From Clostridiaceae bacterium AF10-41 (GTDB lineage Bacteria > Bacillota > Clostridia > Clostridiales > Clostridiaceae), in contig JAQCTH010000028.1 in NCBI GenBank assembly GCA_027686065.1, positions 1-45,093 on the forward strand: DNA of 45,093 nucleotides, given 5' to 3'. The notes under the pieces are model-generated. The model saw only the letters and a program-made list of their open reading frames with translations, made no database searches and had not been told where the DNA came from. Below are positions 14,941 through 24,643 of this stretch, piece by piece. Numbering within the stretch: the first letter of the stretch is position 1; each line of letters opens with the position of its first letter. The translations under genes were made by a program, and so were the position numbers.

Positions 14941-15885
14941 ATGAGTAAAAAGATTGCAACAAGAGAAGCTTATGGTAAAGCATTAGCATCATTAGCTAAT
15001 ATAGATAATAACATAGTAGTTTTAGATGCAGATCTTTCAAAATCTACAAAGACTGCAGACTTCAAAGCTGTTTGTGAAGAAAGATTCTTTAATATGGGAA
15101 TTGCTGAATGTAATATGATGGGAGTTGCAGCAGGTTTATCTACTTGTGGTAAAATTCCATTTGTTAGTACTTTCGCAATGTTTGCAGCAGGAAGAGCTTT
15201 TGAGCAAATAAGAAACTCTATATGCTATCCAAAATTAAATGTAAAAGTGTGTGCAACACATGCAGGACTAACAGTAGGAGAAGATGGAGCATCTCATCAA
15301 GCAATAGAAGATTTAGCATTAATGAGAAGTATTCCTAATATGACGGTAATATGTCCTTCTGATGCAGTAGAAACTGAGGCAGCTATTAAAGCTATAGCAA
15401 AATATGATGGGCCTTGTTATGTTAGACTTGGAAGAGCTGCGGTTAATGTTATAAATGATGAGAATACTTATGAATTTAAAATAGGAAAAGGTGTAACGTT
15501 AGAAGAAGGAAATGATGTAACAATAATTGCTACTGGAATAATGGTAGATGTTGCATTAGAAGCAAAAGAAGGATTAAAAAATCAAGGGATTATTGCAAGA
15601 GTAATAAATATTCATACATTGAAACCAATAGATAAAGAAATACTAGTTAAAGCAGCAAGAGAAACAGGGGCAATAGTTACTGTTGAAGAACATAATATAA
15701 TTGGCGGACTTGGATCAGCGGTTGCAGAAGTATTAAGTGAAGAAATTCCAGTACCTGTGTTAAGGGTTGGAGTAAATGATGTTTTTGGAGAGAGTGGATT
15801 GCCAAATCAATTATTAGAAGCTTATGGATTAACAGCTAATAATGTAATAGAAAAGGTTAAGAGAGCAATTTCATTAAAGAAATAA
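14941..15885 (+). CDS. Transketolase, C-terminal subunit
   Basis: A 314-residue partner of the preceding gene, holding the pyrimidine-binding domain (about 1-170, with VLDADLSKSTKT, FFNMGIAECNMMGVAAGL and THAGLTVGEDGASHQAIED) and the C-terminal transketolase domain (about 185-310). The conserved E in MGIAECN activates the cofactor, and the TVGEDGASHQ loop lines the substrate site. The ribosome site GGAGGTAACT lies at the end of the upstream gene, so translation is coupled. A hairpin terminator follows 52 bases after the stop. Confidence 0.94.
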   Translation: MSKKIATREAYGKALASLANIDNNIVVLDADLSKSTKTADFKAVCEERFFNMGIAECNMMGVAAGLSTCGKIPFVSTFAMFAAGRAFEQIRNSICYPKLNVKVCATHAGLTVGEDGASHQAIEDLALMRSIPNMTVICPSDAVETEAAIKAIAKYDGPCYVRLGRAAVNVINDENTYEFKIGKGVTLEEGNDVTIIATGIMVDVALEAKEGLKNQGIIARVINIHTLKPIDKEILVKAARETGAIVTVEEHNIIGGLGSAVAEVLSEEIPVPVLRVGVNDVFGESGLPNQLLEAYGLTANNVIEKVKRAISLKK

Positions 15886-15937
15886 ATAAGTTTACTATAA
15901 TAATTTAAATATATATAAAATAGCTATATTTACCACT

Positions 15938-15962
15938 AAGCTGTAGAAATTTTCTACAGCTT
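15938..15962 (+). terminator. Intrinsic terminator after the transketolase pair
   Basis: AAGCTGTAGA (15938-15947) pairs with TCTACAGCTT (15953-15962) around five bases, followed by a T-run. Confidence 0.9.
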
Positions 15963-16074
15963 TTTACTTTGATTCAAATTATAGATTATACAAAATAGTT
16001 ATGATGATAAGGTTAATAATGTAATTTTAACTGAATAACATTATTAAATTCATAAGAAAATAATTCTTTATAGT

Positions 16075-16143
16075 ATTAATTAAAACATATATATAATACT
16101 AGTTTTAATTATATAGATTATTAATTAAAACATATATATAATA
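16075..16143. repeat. Two 24-bp direct repeats before the first YitT gene
   Basis: An identical 24-base AT-rich unit occurs at 16075-16098 and 16120-16143, so the period is 45 bases. It may reflect a local duplication in the leader/promoter region. Besides the terminator and this repeat, the 367-base spacer contains no recognisable gene. Confidence 0.7.
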
Positions 16144-16252
16144 TTAGATGGGATTCTTTAATTGTTTAGTGAAAATATTATAATTTACTTCGGATAAAAA
16201 TACATAATATGAGAGAAAATAATAGGGATTCTCTAAGGAAGGGGGATATAAG

Positions 16253-17098
16253 ATGAAAGAAAAAATAAAGGAATATTGTTTAATTATTGTTGGAGTGTTT
16301 TTAGTAGCATTATCATTAGAATATTTTTTCATACCTAATAACATAGCAGCAGGGGGATTAACTGGTTTAGCTATAGTAATAAATCACTATATACCTTCAA
16401 TATCAACAGGTCCATTAGTATTCATAATGGATTTGGTTTTATTTGTAGTTGGATTTATTTTTCTGGGAAAAAGTTTTGGGGTAAAAACAATAGTTTCTAG
16501 CTTTAGTTTAGCTGGAATGATGACTATAATAGAAAAATTTTTTAATCCTCAAGCATTAACAGAAGATTTGATGCTAGCATCTATTTTTGGAACTTTTATA
16601 ACAGCTATAGGTATGGCAATTGTCTTTAATGCAAATGCATCAACTGGTGGTACAGACACTATTGCTAAAATATTAAATAAATTTTTTCATATAGATATAG
16701 GTAAGTCCTTGTTAGCAGTAGATTTTATAGTAACTTTATTAGGAGCTATTACCTTTGGAGTAAATATAGGATTATACGGATTAATTTCAGTTATAATAAA
16801 TGGTATAGCAATTGATAAAGTTATTGAAGGATTCCATGCATGTAAGGAAGTAACTATAATAAGTAATAAAAATGATGAAATAGGTAAATTTATAATGAAT
16901 GATCTAGAAAGAGGATGCACTTACCTAAAAGGTGTTGGAGGATTTACTGGAAAAGACACATATGTGTTATATGCAGTATTAGGAAGAAGTGAATTTATAA
17001 AACTGAAACAACATATAAGTAAGATAGATCCTAGGGCTTTTATTACAGTAGGAGAAGTTCATGAAGTTATGGGAGAAGGATTTAGGAATATACAATAA
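16253..17098 (+). CDS. YitT family membrane protein (first copy)
   Basis: A 281-residue integral membrane protein. Five to six hydrophobic segments fill residues ~8-190, with the family phrases FIPNNIAAGGLTGLAI (about 26-41) and NANASTGGTDTIAKIL (about 124-139). A soluble C-terminal DUF2179 domain runs from about residue 205 (EVTIISNKNDEIGKFI, RGCTYLKGVGGFTG). The family is widespread in Firmicutes and thought to be a transporter, but its substrate is not established. AAGGAAGGGGG precedes the ATG at 11 bases' distance. A second copy starts 46 bases downstream, so the pair is probably one transcript. Confidence 0.92.
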   Translation: MKEKIKEYCLIIVGVFLVALSLEYFFIPNNIAAGGLTGLAIVINHYIPSISTGPLVFIMDLVLFVVGFIFLGKSFGVKTIVSSFSLAGMMTIIEKFFNPQALTEDLMLASIFGTFITAIGMAIVFNANASTGGTDTIAKILNKFFHIDIGKSLLAVDFIVTLLGAITFGVNIGLYGLISVIINGIAIDKVIEGFHACKEVTIISNKNDEIGKFIMNDLERGCTYLKGVGGFTGKDTYVLYAVLGRSEFIKLKQHISKIDPRAFITVGEVHEVMGEGFRNIQ

Positions 17099-17144
17099 TA
17101 GTACTAACAAGGGGGACATTTTAATTAGGAGGGAAACAAACTAT

Positions 17145-17984
17145 ATGAAGAATAAATTAAAAGAATACATTTTATCAACAGTCGGCGTAATAATAGTAGC
17201 GTTAGGCTTAGAGTACTTTTTCTTTCCAAATGGAATAGCAGCAGGTGGAGTATCTGGATTAGCATTAGCAATAACAGAAATGGTAAATATAAATCCAAGT
17301 GTTTTAGTATTTATATTCAATTTTATATTATTCATATTAGCATTTTTTTTGATAGGAGGAGCTTTTGGAGCAAAAAGTATTTATGCAACTTTAATGATGT
17401 CCTTTGTTATGTGGATTTGCGAAACTTTTTTGCAACCTAAAGCTATAACTGAAAATTTAATTTTATCATGTATATTTGGATCAGCAGTAGTAGCAATAGG
17501 AACAGCGATAGTGTTTCATCAAGACGCTTCTACTGGTGGAACAAGCATATTAGCAAAGATTATAAATAAATACTTTCATTTACCAATAGGGCAAGGTTTG
17601 TTAATAGCAGATTGTACAGTAGCGATACTTGCAATATATTCTTTCGGAATTGAGAAAGGGTTATTTGGGCTTTTAAGCTCAATATTAATAGGTAATTTAG
17701 TAGATAGATTCATTGCAGGAATAAATCCTGTGAAGCAAGTGTTTATAATAACTAATAAAGAAAAGCTAGTAGTAGATTTTATAAATAATGAAATAGATAG
17801 AGGATGTACAATTTTAACTGGAAAAGGTGGATATACAAAAGAAAATACAACAGTTATATACACAGTATTGAATTCAAATCAGTTTATAACTTTAAAGCAA
17901 TTTATAAAACATAATAATCCAGAAGCTTTTCTAACTGTAAGTGAATCAACAGAAGCTTTAGGTAAGGGATTTACAGATTATTAA
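17145..17984 (+). CDS. YitT family membrane protein (second, tandem copy)
   Basis: A 279-residue paralog of the preceding gene with the same plan: FFPNGIAAGGVSGLALAI, HQDASTGGTSILAKI and a DUF2179 tail with VFIITNKEKLVVDFINNE and RGCTILTGKGGYT. The two share the order of all motifs but differ clearly in sequence, so the duplication is not recent. I start at ATG 17145 because TTAGGAGGG (17124-17132) precedes it; the frame stays open back into the first copy at 17061 without a ribosome site. The two proteins could form a heteromer; this is inference. Confidence 0.92.
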   Translation: MKNKLKEYILSTVGVIIVALGLEYFFFPNGIAAGGVSGLALAITEMVNINPSVLVFIFNFILFILAFFLIGGAFGAKSIYATLMMSFVMWICETFLQPKAITENLILSCIFGSAVVAIGTAIVFHQDASTGGTSILAKIINKYFHLPIGQGLLIADCTVAILAIYSFGIEKGLFGLLSSILIGNLVDRFIAGINPVKQVFIITNKEKLVVDFINNEIDRGCTILTGKGGYTKENTTVIYTVLNSNQFITLKQFIKHNNPEAFLTVSESTEALGKGFTDY

Positions 17985-18073
17985 GAAATAATGAAAATTT
18001 AAAAGAATTTTGAAAAAATGTAGATTTTATTAGGGATAAAGGAATAAAAAAAGTTTTTCCTTGCTCTTTGTTA

Positions 18074-18082
18074 TGCTATAAT
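18074..18082 (+). promoter_or_regulatory. Extended -10 promoter of ftsEX
   Basis: TGCTATAAT is a perfect -10 box preceded by the TGn extension, which compensates for a poor -35 region. It lies 56 bases before the ftsE start. Confidence 0.6.
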
Positions 18083-18137
18083 AACGCTATAGGTTTAACA
18101 ACTTTTAAAATAATACGCTTATGCGAGGTGTTGTGAA

Positions 18138-18824
18138 ATGATAGAATTTAAGAATGTATCGAAGCTATATGATAATAATGTTAAGGCTTTATCAGATGTG
18201 AATATAAATATAGAATCAGGTGAGTTTGTATTTTTAGTTGGTCCCTCAGGATCAGGAAAGTCAACTTTTATCAAAATGTTAATTAAGGAAATAGAACCAA
18301 CAGTTGGAGATATTGCAGTTGCAGGTAAAAAACTTTCAACTATATCAAGAAGACAAATACCTTATTATAGAAGAAAAATAGGAATGGTTTTTCAGGATTT
18401 TAGACTTATTCCGACATTGAATGTATATGAAAATGTGGCTTTTGCTATGAGAGTTGTAGAAGCATCTCCAAAGGAAATAAGAAAGAGAGTACCGATGGTA
18501 TTATCCTTAGTAGGACTTTCTCATAAATATAAAATGTTCCCAACTGAGCTATCTGGTGGTGAGCAACAAAGAGTTGCACTAGCAAGAGCTATAGTTAATA
18601 ATCCTTCAGTTTTAATATGTGATGAGCCAACAGGAAATCTAGATCCAGAAACAGCTAAGGAAATTATGGATCTATTAGAGGATATTAATAGGGCAGGAAC
18701 AACCATACTAATGGCTACTCATGCTAAGGAGATAGTTGATAATATGAAGAAAAGAGTTATTGCCATAGAAAAGGGAAATATAGCAAGAGATACGAAGAGG
18801 GGGATGTACGGAAATGAAAATTAA
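18138..18824 (+). CDS. ftsE: Cell division ATP-binding protein FtsE
   Basis: A 228-residue ABC ATPase that pairs with FtsX to control peptidoglycan hydrolases at the membrane, and in Bacillus also sporulation entry. Walker A GPSGSGKST (35-43), signature LSGGEQ (138-143), Walker B VLICDEPTG (158-166) and the switch histidine in ATHAKE are intact. GAGGTG precedes the ATG, and the end overlaps the ftsX start by 11 bases, so the subunits are translationally coupled. Its length is normal. Confidence 0.96.
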   Translation: MIEFKNVSKLYDNNVKALSDVNINIESGEFVFLVGPSGSGKSTFIKMLIKEIEPTVGDIAVAGKKLSTISRRQIPYYRRKIGMVFQDFRLIPTLNVYENVAFAMRVVEASPKEIRKRVPMVLSLVGLSHKYKMFPTELSGGEQQRVALARAIVNNPSVLICDEPTGNLDPETAKEIMDLLEDINRAGTTILMATHAKEIVDNMKKRVIAIEKGNIARDTKRGMYGNEN

Positions 18825-19704
18825 TACACTGAAATACTTTTTTGTAGACGCAATGAAAAGTCTTAGAAGAAATAGAACACTAAGTATAGCAGCAATGATC
18901 ACAGTACTAATAACATTTTTTATATTTGGTACATTTACCTTATTAGGATTAAATTTTAATAAAGCAATAGAAGATGTTGCATCAAAGGTAGAGATTAAAG
19001 TCTTCTTAAAAGATGACATAAAGTTATTAGATCAAAGAGAGATAGAGTTAAAGCTAAATGAGCAAAAGGGAGCAAAGGAAGTAATATATGAATCAAGGGA
19101 AGAAGCATTTTTAAATTTTAAAGAAAGTTTAAAAGATAATCCTGGTTTATTACAAGGGTATGATTTACAAAACAATCCTCTTCCAAGTTCTTTTATAGTA
19201 AAACTAGAAAATCCAGAAGATGCAAATGAAATTACAAAAGCTGTAAAAGATATGACTGGTGTAGAAAACATATCTAATCAACAAGAAATGATAAATGCGA
19301 TAAGTTCATTTGTTAGAGGCGTTAGAATAGCTGGTTTAATATTATTTGTAGTATTTATAGGAGTTTCTATATTCTTAATAACTAACACAACTAAGATAAC
19401 AGTATATTCAAGAAGAAAAGAAGTTGGAATAATGAAGTTTGTGGGTGCTACTGACTGGTTTATAAGGTGGCCATTTATAATAGAAGGTATGATAATTGGT
19501 ATGGTAGGTTCCTTATTATCAAGTGTATTATTATTTGCACTCTATAAATGGGCGTATGAATACATAGTTTCAAATATGTTCTTAGTTACATTAGTTACTC
19601 CAAGCTTTGTGCTTGGAACATTAACATGGCTATTCTTGTTAGGTGGAATATTAGTTGGTGCGGCTGGAAGTATAGTAGCATTAAGAAAATTCTTAGATGT
19701 ATAA
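18814..19704 (+). CDS. ftsX: Cell division protein FtsX
   Basis: A 296-residue membrane partner of FtsE. A short cytoplasmic start leads into TM1 (about 21-43), then an extracellular domain (about 45-170) that in relatives contacts a cell-wall hydrolase activator. Three more membrane segments follow (about 172-195, 220-245, 262-285) with the FtsX-family core VYSRRKEVGIMKFVGATDWFIRWPF between them. In Gram-positives the partner hydrolase is a CwlO-type enzyme, and here a CtpB-like protease follows. The start lies inside ftsE. Confidence 0.95.
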   Translation: MKINTLKYFFVDAMKSLRRNRTLSIAAMITVLITFFIFGTFTLLGLNFNKAIEDVASKVEIKVFLKDDIKLLDQREIELKLNEQKGAKEVIYESREEAFLNFKESLKDNPGLLQGYDLQNNPLPSSFIVKLENPEDANEITKAVKDMTGVENISNQQEMINAISSFVRGVRIAGLILFVVFIGVSIFLITNTTKITVYSRRKEVGIMKFVGATDWFIRWPFIIEGMIIGMVGSLLSSVLLFALYKWAYEYIVSNMFLVTLVTPSFVLGTLTWLFLLGGILVGAAGSIVALRKFLDV

Positions 19705-19739
19705 AAAATAGAACAAAAAGAGAAAATAATTGATATAGA

Positions 19740-19764
19740 TTAAGTGGAGTTTATCTCCACTTAA
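19740..19764 (+). terminator. Hairpin after ftsX without a T-run
   Basis: A ten-pair perfect stem (19740-19749 with 19755-19764) has a five-base loop. It is followed by AAAACAT rather than T residues, so it may attenuate or protect mRNA ends rather than fully terminate. Confidence 0.4.
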
Positions 19765-19845
19765 AACATATTTAAAGCAATCTTAGAGTATAGATAATAT
19801 GTGTATAACCAACTGAGAGAGTTTTGTGAAAGGAAGTATTAATAT

Positions 19846-21108
19846 ATGGAGGAAAATAACGGTAAAAATATAAAAAGAAATAATAAATATAAAAAGCCCT
19901 TAATAATAATTGGAATAGTTATAATATTTATATTTTCTAATATAACGTTTTTCTACATTGGGAATGTGTTTGCATTCAATGGCTTGTCATTAAAAAGTGT
20001 AAGTAAAGATGTAGCAAAGGATTTAGGGGATATAAAAGATGTCAAAAAATATGATTTATTATTCCAGGTGAGGGATGCACTGTTAGCTAAATATGATGGA
20101 GAAATAGATGATGACACCTTATTAGAAGCAGCTATAAAAGGAATGACTCAATCATTAAATGATCCATATACAATATTCATGAATTCAAATGAATACAAAT
20201 CATTTGTGGAACAAAGTGAGGGACACTTTGTTGGAATAGGAGCTCAGTTAGGAATAAAAGATGATAAGGTTACTGTTGTAGCACCAATAGAAGGTTCACC
20301 AGCTGAAGAAGCTGGTTTAAAAAGTGGAGATGTTATATTAAAAGTAGATGGAAAAGATATAACGGAGCCAAATGTAGAAAAAACAATATCTATGATAAAG
20401 GGAGAGCAAGGTAAACCAGTAACATTAACTGTTGCAAGAACAAGTTCTCAATCCCTTGATATAACAATAATTAGAAATGTAATTAAAATGATTTCGGTAA
20501 AAGGAGAAATCCTAGATGGAGATATAGGATATATACAAATATCTTCTTTTGATGAGGATGTTGCAAAGAATTTTAAGGAAAAGATAATACAGCTAAAAAA
20601 TCAAGGTATGAAGGGTATGATCTTAGATTTAAGAGGAAATCCAGGAGGATTTTTAGGTGAAGCAGTTAATGTTGCGTCACAATTCATACAAAAGGGAAAA
20701 GTAGTAACATATACTATAGATAAATATGATAATAAGCAAGAATCAAACTCTGTTGGAGGAGAGGCTGAGGGCATGCCTTTAGTTATATTAATAGATGGAG
20801 GAAGTGCATCTGCTTCAGAAGTAGTTACTGGAGCTTTAAGAGATTATGGCGTAGGAACTACAATAGGTACAACAAGTTTTGGTAAAGGTGTTGTTCAACA
20901 ATTAATAGAATTTAAAGATGGAAATGGTGGATTAAAAGTAACAACCTCAAAATATTATACTCCAAATGGAGAAAATATACACAAGGTTGGAATTAAACCA
21001 GATATAGAAGTTACTATTCCAGAAGAAATATTATCGAAGGAATACAATAGGAGTATAGATCCACAGTTTAATAAAGCTTTGGAAACAATAAAAGACAAAT
21101 TGAAATAG
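19846..21108 (+). CDS. S41 family carboxy-terminal processing protease (CtpB-like)
   Basis: A 420-residue membrane-anchored serine protease. A basic N-terminus and one membrane helix (about 18-42) are followed by a PDZ domain (about 125-200) and the S41 catalytic domain. By spacing to Bacillus CtpB, the Ser/Lys/Gln triad is S322 (in GGSASASEV), K347 (in SFGKGVV) and Q351. The active site faces outside the cell or, in spores, the intermembrane space, where CtpB-type enzymes cut signalling proteins. GAAAGGAAGT precedes the ATG. A PDZ membrane protein starts 11 bases downstream, so the two are one operon. Confidence 0.94.
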   Translation: MEENNGKNIKRNNKYKKPLIIIGIVIIFIFSNITFFYIGNVFAFNGLSLKSVSKDVAKDLGDIKDVKKYDLLFQVRDALLAKYDGEIDDDTLLEAAIKGMTQSLNDPYTIFMNSNEYKSFVEQSEGHFVGIGAQLGIKDDKVTVVAPIEGSPAEEAGLKSGDVILKVDGKDITEPNVEKTISMIKGEQGKPVTLTVARTSSQSLDITIIRNVIKMISVKGEILDGDIGYIQISSFDEDVAKNFKEKIIQLKNQGMKGMILDLRGNPGGFLGEAVNVASQFIQKGKVVTYTIDKYDNKQESNSVGGEAEGMPLVILIDGGSASASEVVTGALRDYGVGTTIGTTSFGKGVVQQLIEFKDGNGGLKVTTSKYYTPNGENIHKVGIKPDIEVTIPEEILSKEYNRSIDPQFNKALETIKDKLK

Positions 21109-21119
21109 GAGGCTCAGAA

Positions 21120-22388
21120 ATGGAGTTAATACTATATACACTAAGAACAGTAGCATATGCCATAGTTGAGCCAATGCACATATTTATGCTGATAGTTTTA
21201 GGAGTAATGTTTTACTTGAAAAATAAAAAAGTGACAATAATGCAAAAAATGACTATTGGGGAGAGTATTAACTCTCCTCTAGAACTTACTTTGTCACAGC
21301 TTTCATTAGGAATAATAGCCGGTGCTATTATAAGCTTAATATTAAGTAGCTTAGGAATTATCTTTAATGAGAATTCTGGAATAGAAATAATGTTCATAAT
21401 ATCTATTTTTTTACTTTTTATAAAAAAGAGATTTATATGCTTCGCTTACTCAGGAGCAGTATTAGGAGCTGTAAGTATATTATCAAATTTCTTAGCTAAT
21501 ACTACGAAAACACAATCTTATATAAATGTTAACATATTAGCGCTTATGACATTTGTTGGAATTATGCATATTATAGAAGGCTTTCTAGTTATGTTTGATG
21601 GTAGTAGAGGTGCGATACCTGTATTTTCAAACAAAGAAAATAAGATAGTAGGTGGATTTGCTTATAACAGATATTGGGCATTGCCTGTAGCTATATTCAT
21701 AGCTTTATCTGGAGATATTTCTAGCGTTGCAACATCTGCAATTGAGACACCTAATTGGTGGCCTATAATAAATAAACCAGAAACTTTATTAATATTGAGC
21801 ACAGCCATAATAACAGCAATGCCTCTATATGGAGTAGTGGGATATAACTCAGTATCATTTACAAGTGATAAAGTTAAAAAACCATTATATTCAGGAATTG
21901 GAATACTTATTTATGGAGTGTTATTAGCTTTAGTAGCACAAGTAGCTCAGTTTGGAATAATTGGACAAATTGTCACTATAATATTTGCACCATTGGCACA
22001 TGAAATAATGATTAAAGTTCAAAATAAGTTAGAAGAATCTGGAGATTATAAATATGTAACTGATGACAGCGGAGTATCTGTATTAGAAGTAGCGCCTATG
22101 TCACCTGCGTATGAAGCAGGTATAAGAAGAGGAGATAAAATAATACAAGTAAATGATATAAAGGCTGTTTCAGAAGTTGAGATTTTTAAGATTGTTAAAG
22201 ATAATATTCATGAAATTCCTCTTAAAATAAGGAAAATTTCCGGGGAAATAGTCGATTTAAAAGTAATTCCAAAGAATAAAAGACTTGGATTGCTACTTGT
22301 GCCTAAAATGGTAAATGTAGAAAATGCTTTAAGTGTAGATAATGATAATTTTAAAAAAGTATTAGAAGAAATGAAAAGAAAGCGCTAA
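21120..22388 (+). CDS. Polytopic membrane protein with C-terminal PDZ domain (MinJ-like)
   Basis: A 422-residue protein with about eight hydrophobic segments over residues 1-300, then a soluble PDZ domain (about 315-395) containing VLEVAPMSPAYEAGIRRGDKI and IIQVNDIKAVSEVE. The arrangement matches Bacillus MinJ, which links DivIVA to the division inhibitor MinD and, like this gene, sits near ctpB and uvrB. Clostridial homologs are usually annotated only as PDZ-domain proteins, so the MinJ role is inferred. AGGAGGCT precedes the ATG. The stop codon lies in the loop of the terminator hairpin. Confidence 0.85.
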   Translation: MELILYTLRTVAYAIVEPMHIFMLIVLGVMFYLKNKKVTIMQKMTIGESINSPLELTLSQLSLGIIAGAIISLILSSLGIIFNENSGIEIMFIISIFLLFIKKRFICFAYSGAVLGAVSILSNFLANTTKTQSYINVNILALMTFVGIMHIIEGFLVMFDGSRGAIPVFSNKENKIVGGFAYNRYWALPVAIFIALSGDISSVATSAIETPNWWPIINKPETLLILSTAIITAMPLYGVVGYNSVSFTSDKVKKPLYSGIGILIYGVLLALVAQVAQFGIIGQIVTIIFAPLAHEIMIKVQNKLEESGDYKYVTDDSGVSVLEVAPMSPAYEAGIRRGDKIIQVNDIKAVSEVEIFKIVKDNIHEIPLKIRKISGEIVDLKVIPKNKRLGLLLVPKMVNVENALSVDNDNFKKVLEEMKRKR

Positions 22389-22398
22389 GCTTTCTTTT
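22374..22398 (+). terminator. Terminator overlapping the end of the PDZ gene
   Basis: AAAAGAAAGC (22374-22383) pairs with GCTTTCTTTT (22389-22398). The five-base loop contains the stop codon, and TTATTTT follows. Confidence 0.85.
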
Positions 22399-22411
22399 TA
22401 TTTTACTCTTT

Positions 22412-22459
22412 AGGAAATTATAAAAAGTTTATCATATGGATAACTATTTATAATTTCCT
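22412..22459. repeat. Long imperfect inverted repeat before uvrB
   Basis: Outer arms of 13 bases (22412-22424 with 22447-22459) match perfectly, and an inner section pairs further with a one-base bulge. It has no T-run. It could be a regulatory RNA hairpin or a small palindromic repeat. Confidence 0.5.
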
Positions 22460-22621
22460 TCCTTCAGTTTGCGAAAGATAATATGTAAGTTTGCGTTGAC
22501 TTAAATTGGATTGAAGTAGTCAGTTAATATTAAGTTATTAATAGTTAATTGTTATACGTTGTATAAGATCAACATAAAGGATAAAATATAAATATATAAA
22601 ATAATATATGGGGGTGATAAT

Positions 22622-24595
22622 ATGCCTGAATTAAAAATTGTATCAAAATTTAAACCAACTGGAGATCAACCTAAAGCTATTGATAGCTTAGTTAATTCAA
22701 TAAAAAGAGGAGATAAAGGGCAAACTTTATTGGGTGTAACAGGATCAGGTAAAACATATACCATGGCTAATATAATAGAGAGATTGCAAAAACCCACAAT
22801 TATTTTGGCTCATAATAAAACTTTAGCAGCACAATTATGTTCAGAATTTAAAGAATTTTTTCCAGATAATATAGTAGAATATTTTGTTTCATATTATGAC
22901 TACTATCAACCAGAAGCATATGTGCCGCAAACAGATACATTTATAGAAAAAGATGCTTCAATAAATGATGAAATTGATAAGCTTAGACACTCCGCTACTT
23001 CAGCTTTATTAGAAAGAAGAGATGTAATAATAGTTGCATCAATATCTTGTATATATGGACTTGGTAATCCTGATGAATATAAAAAACTTACAATATCTTT
23101 AAGACCAGGAATGACAAAAGATAGGGATGAGATAATAAAGAAACTTATTGAAATACAATATGAAAGAAATGATATAGATTTTGCAAGAGGAAGTTTTAGA
23201 GTAAGAGGAGATTCATTAGACATTATTCCTTCTTATTCTTCTAGCAAAGGAATAAGAATTGAATTCTTTGGAGATGAAATAGAAAGAATTAGAGAATTCG
23301 ATGTTTTAACAGGAAATATAATAGGAGAAAGAAGTCATGTATCTATTTCACCAGCATCTCACTTTGCGACATCTAGGGATGTTTTAGAAAAGGCTATAAC
23401 AACTATAGAAGATGAATTAGAAGATAGAATTAAAGAGTTAAATAGTCAAGAGAAATTATTAGAAGCACAAAGACTAAGACAAAGAACTAATTATGATATA
23501 GAAATGATTAGAGAAATGGGTTATTGTAGTGGAATAGAAAATTATTCAAGGGTATTAGATGGTAGGGCACCAGGAACACCTCCTAAAACGTTACTAGACT
23601 ATTTTCCAGAAGACTTCTTAATGTTTATAGATGAAAGTCATGTTACTCTACCACAGGCCAGAGCAATGTATGCAGGAGATAGATCAAGAAAAAACACTTT
23701 GGTGGATTATGGATTTAGATTGCCGTGTGCATATGATAATAGACCATTGAAGTTTGAGGAATTTGAAAAGAAAATAAATCAAGTAGTATTTGTAAGTGCA
23801 ACTCCTGCTCAATATGAAATAGATCATTCAACAAATATTGCACAGCAAGTAATAAGGCCTACTGGACTTTTGGATCCAATAATAGAAATAAGACCAGTTA
23901 AAGGGCAAATAGATGACTTATATACAGAGATAAAGAAAACTACAGAAAAGGGTTTTAGAACTCTTATTACTACACTAACAAAAAGAATGGCAGAGGATTT
24001 AACAAAATACTTAACGGATCTAGGAATAAAAACTACTTATATGCATTCAGATATAAAGACAATAGAAAGAATGGAAATTATAAGAGACTTGAGACTTGGA
24101 GAATATGATGTTTTAGTAGGTATTAACTTATTAAGAGAAGGGCTAGATATTCCAGAAGTTGCATTAGTAGCTATTTTAGATGCAGATAAAGAAGGATTCT
24201 TACGTTCTGAAACATCATTAATTCAAACAGTAGGAAGAGCTGCAAGAAACTCTGAAAGTAGAGTAATAATGTATGCAGATAATATTACTAAATCAATGGA
24301 TAAAGCAATAAAGGAAACTGAAAGAAGAAGAGAAATTCAAATTAAATATAATGAAGAACATGGAATTACTCCTCAAACAATAATAAAAGAAGTAAGAGAT
24401 GTGATAGAAGCAACTAAGGTTGCTGAAGAGTTAGAAAAATATGAAGTGGAAAATGAAAATACAAAAGATCTTTCAACTAAGGATAAGAAAAAGTTAATTA
24501 AGAAGTATACAGATGAAATGATGGACGCAGCTAAGAATTTACAATTCGAAAGAGCCGCAGAGCTACGTGATATTATAAATAAACTAAAAGGCTAA
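22622..24595 (+). CDS. uvrB: Excinuclease ABC subunit B
   Basis: This 657-residue damage-verifying helicase of nucleotide excision repair is loaded by UvrA and recruits UvrC. It has Walker A GVTGSGKT (38-45), the damage-probing beta-hairpin [15 protein letters not shown], a DESH-type Walker B (FIDESHV), the motif VI segment [11 protein letters not shown] and a C-terminal UVR coiled-coil that binds UvrC. The length is standard. ATGGGGGTGAT gives a strong ribosome site. I see no LexA box in its 230-base upstream region, unlike uvrA. The nearest co-directional neighbours are a radical SAM gene and a MutS-like gene. Confidence 0.98.
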   Translation: MPELKIVSKFKPTGDQPKAIDSLVNSIKRGDKGQTLLGVTGSGKTYTMANIIERLQKPTIILAHNKTLAAQLCSEFKEFFPDNIVEYFVSYYDYYQPEAYVPQTDTFIEKDASINDEIDKLRHSATSALLERRDVIIVASISCIYGLGNPDEYKKLTISLRPGMTKDRDEIIKKLIEIQYERNDIDFARGSFRVRGDSLDIIPSYSSSKGIRIEFFGDEIERIREFDVLTGNIIGERSHVSISPASHFATSRDVLEKAITTIEDELEDRIKELNSQEKLLEAQRLRQRTNYDIEMIREMGYCSGIENYSRVLDGRAPGTPPKTLLDYFPEDFLMFIDESHVTLPQARAMYAGDRSRKNTLVDYGFRLPCAYDNRPLKFEEFEKKINQVVFVSATPAQYEIDHSTNIAQQVIRPTGLLDPIIEIRPVKGQIDDLYTEIKKTTEKGFRTLITTLTKRMAEDLTKYLTDLGIKTTYMHSDIKTIERMEIIRDLRLGEYDVLVGINLLREGLDIPEVALVAILDADKEGFLRSETSLIQTVGRAARNSESRVIMYADNITKSMDKAIKETERRREIQIKYNEEHGITPQTIIKEVRDVIEATKVAEELEKYEVENENTKDLSTKDKKKLIKKYTDEMMDAAKNLQFERAAELRDIINKLKG

Positions 24596-24643
24596 AACAT
24601 TAACTATAAATTGTTAATTGTAATTTGTTATCGGGGTGATGGA

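Noticed and set aside
22460..22621. LexA box upstream of uvrB
   Set aside because: Two AGTTTGCG direct repeats (22466-22473 and 22488-22495) and a GTTG...CAAC dyad are present, but no GAAC-N4-GTTC or close variant.
24597..24631. Dispersed repeat made of GTTAATT units, also near 13103 and 22522
   Set aside because: The similarity is short and AT-rich; I cannot separate it from base-composition bias by eye.
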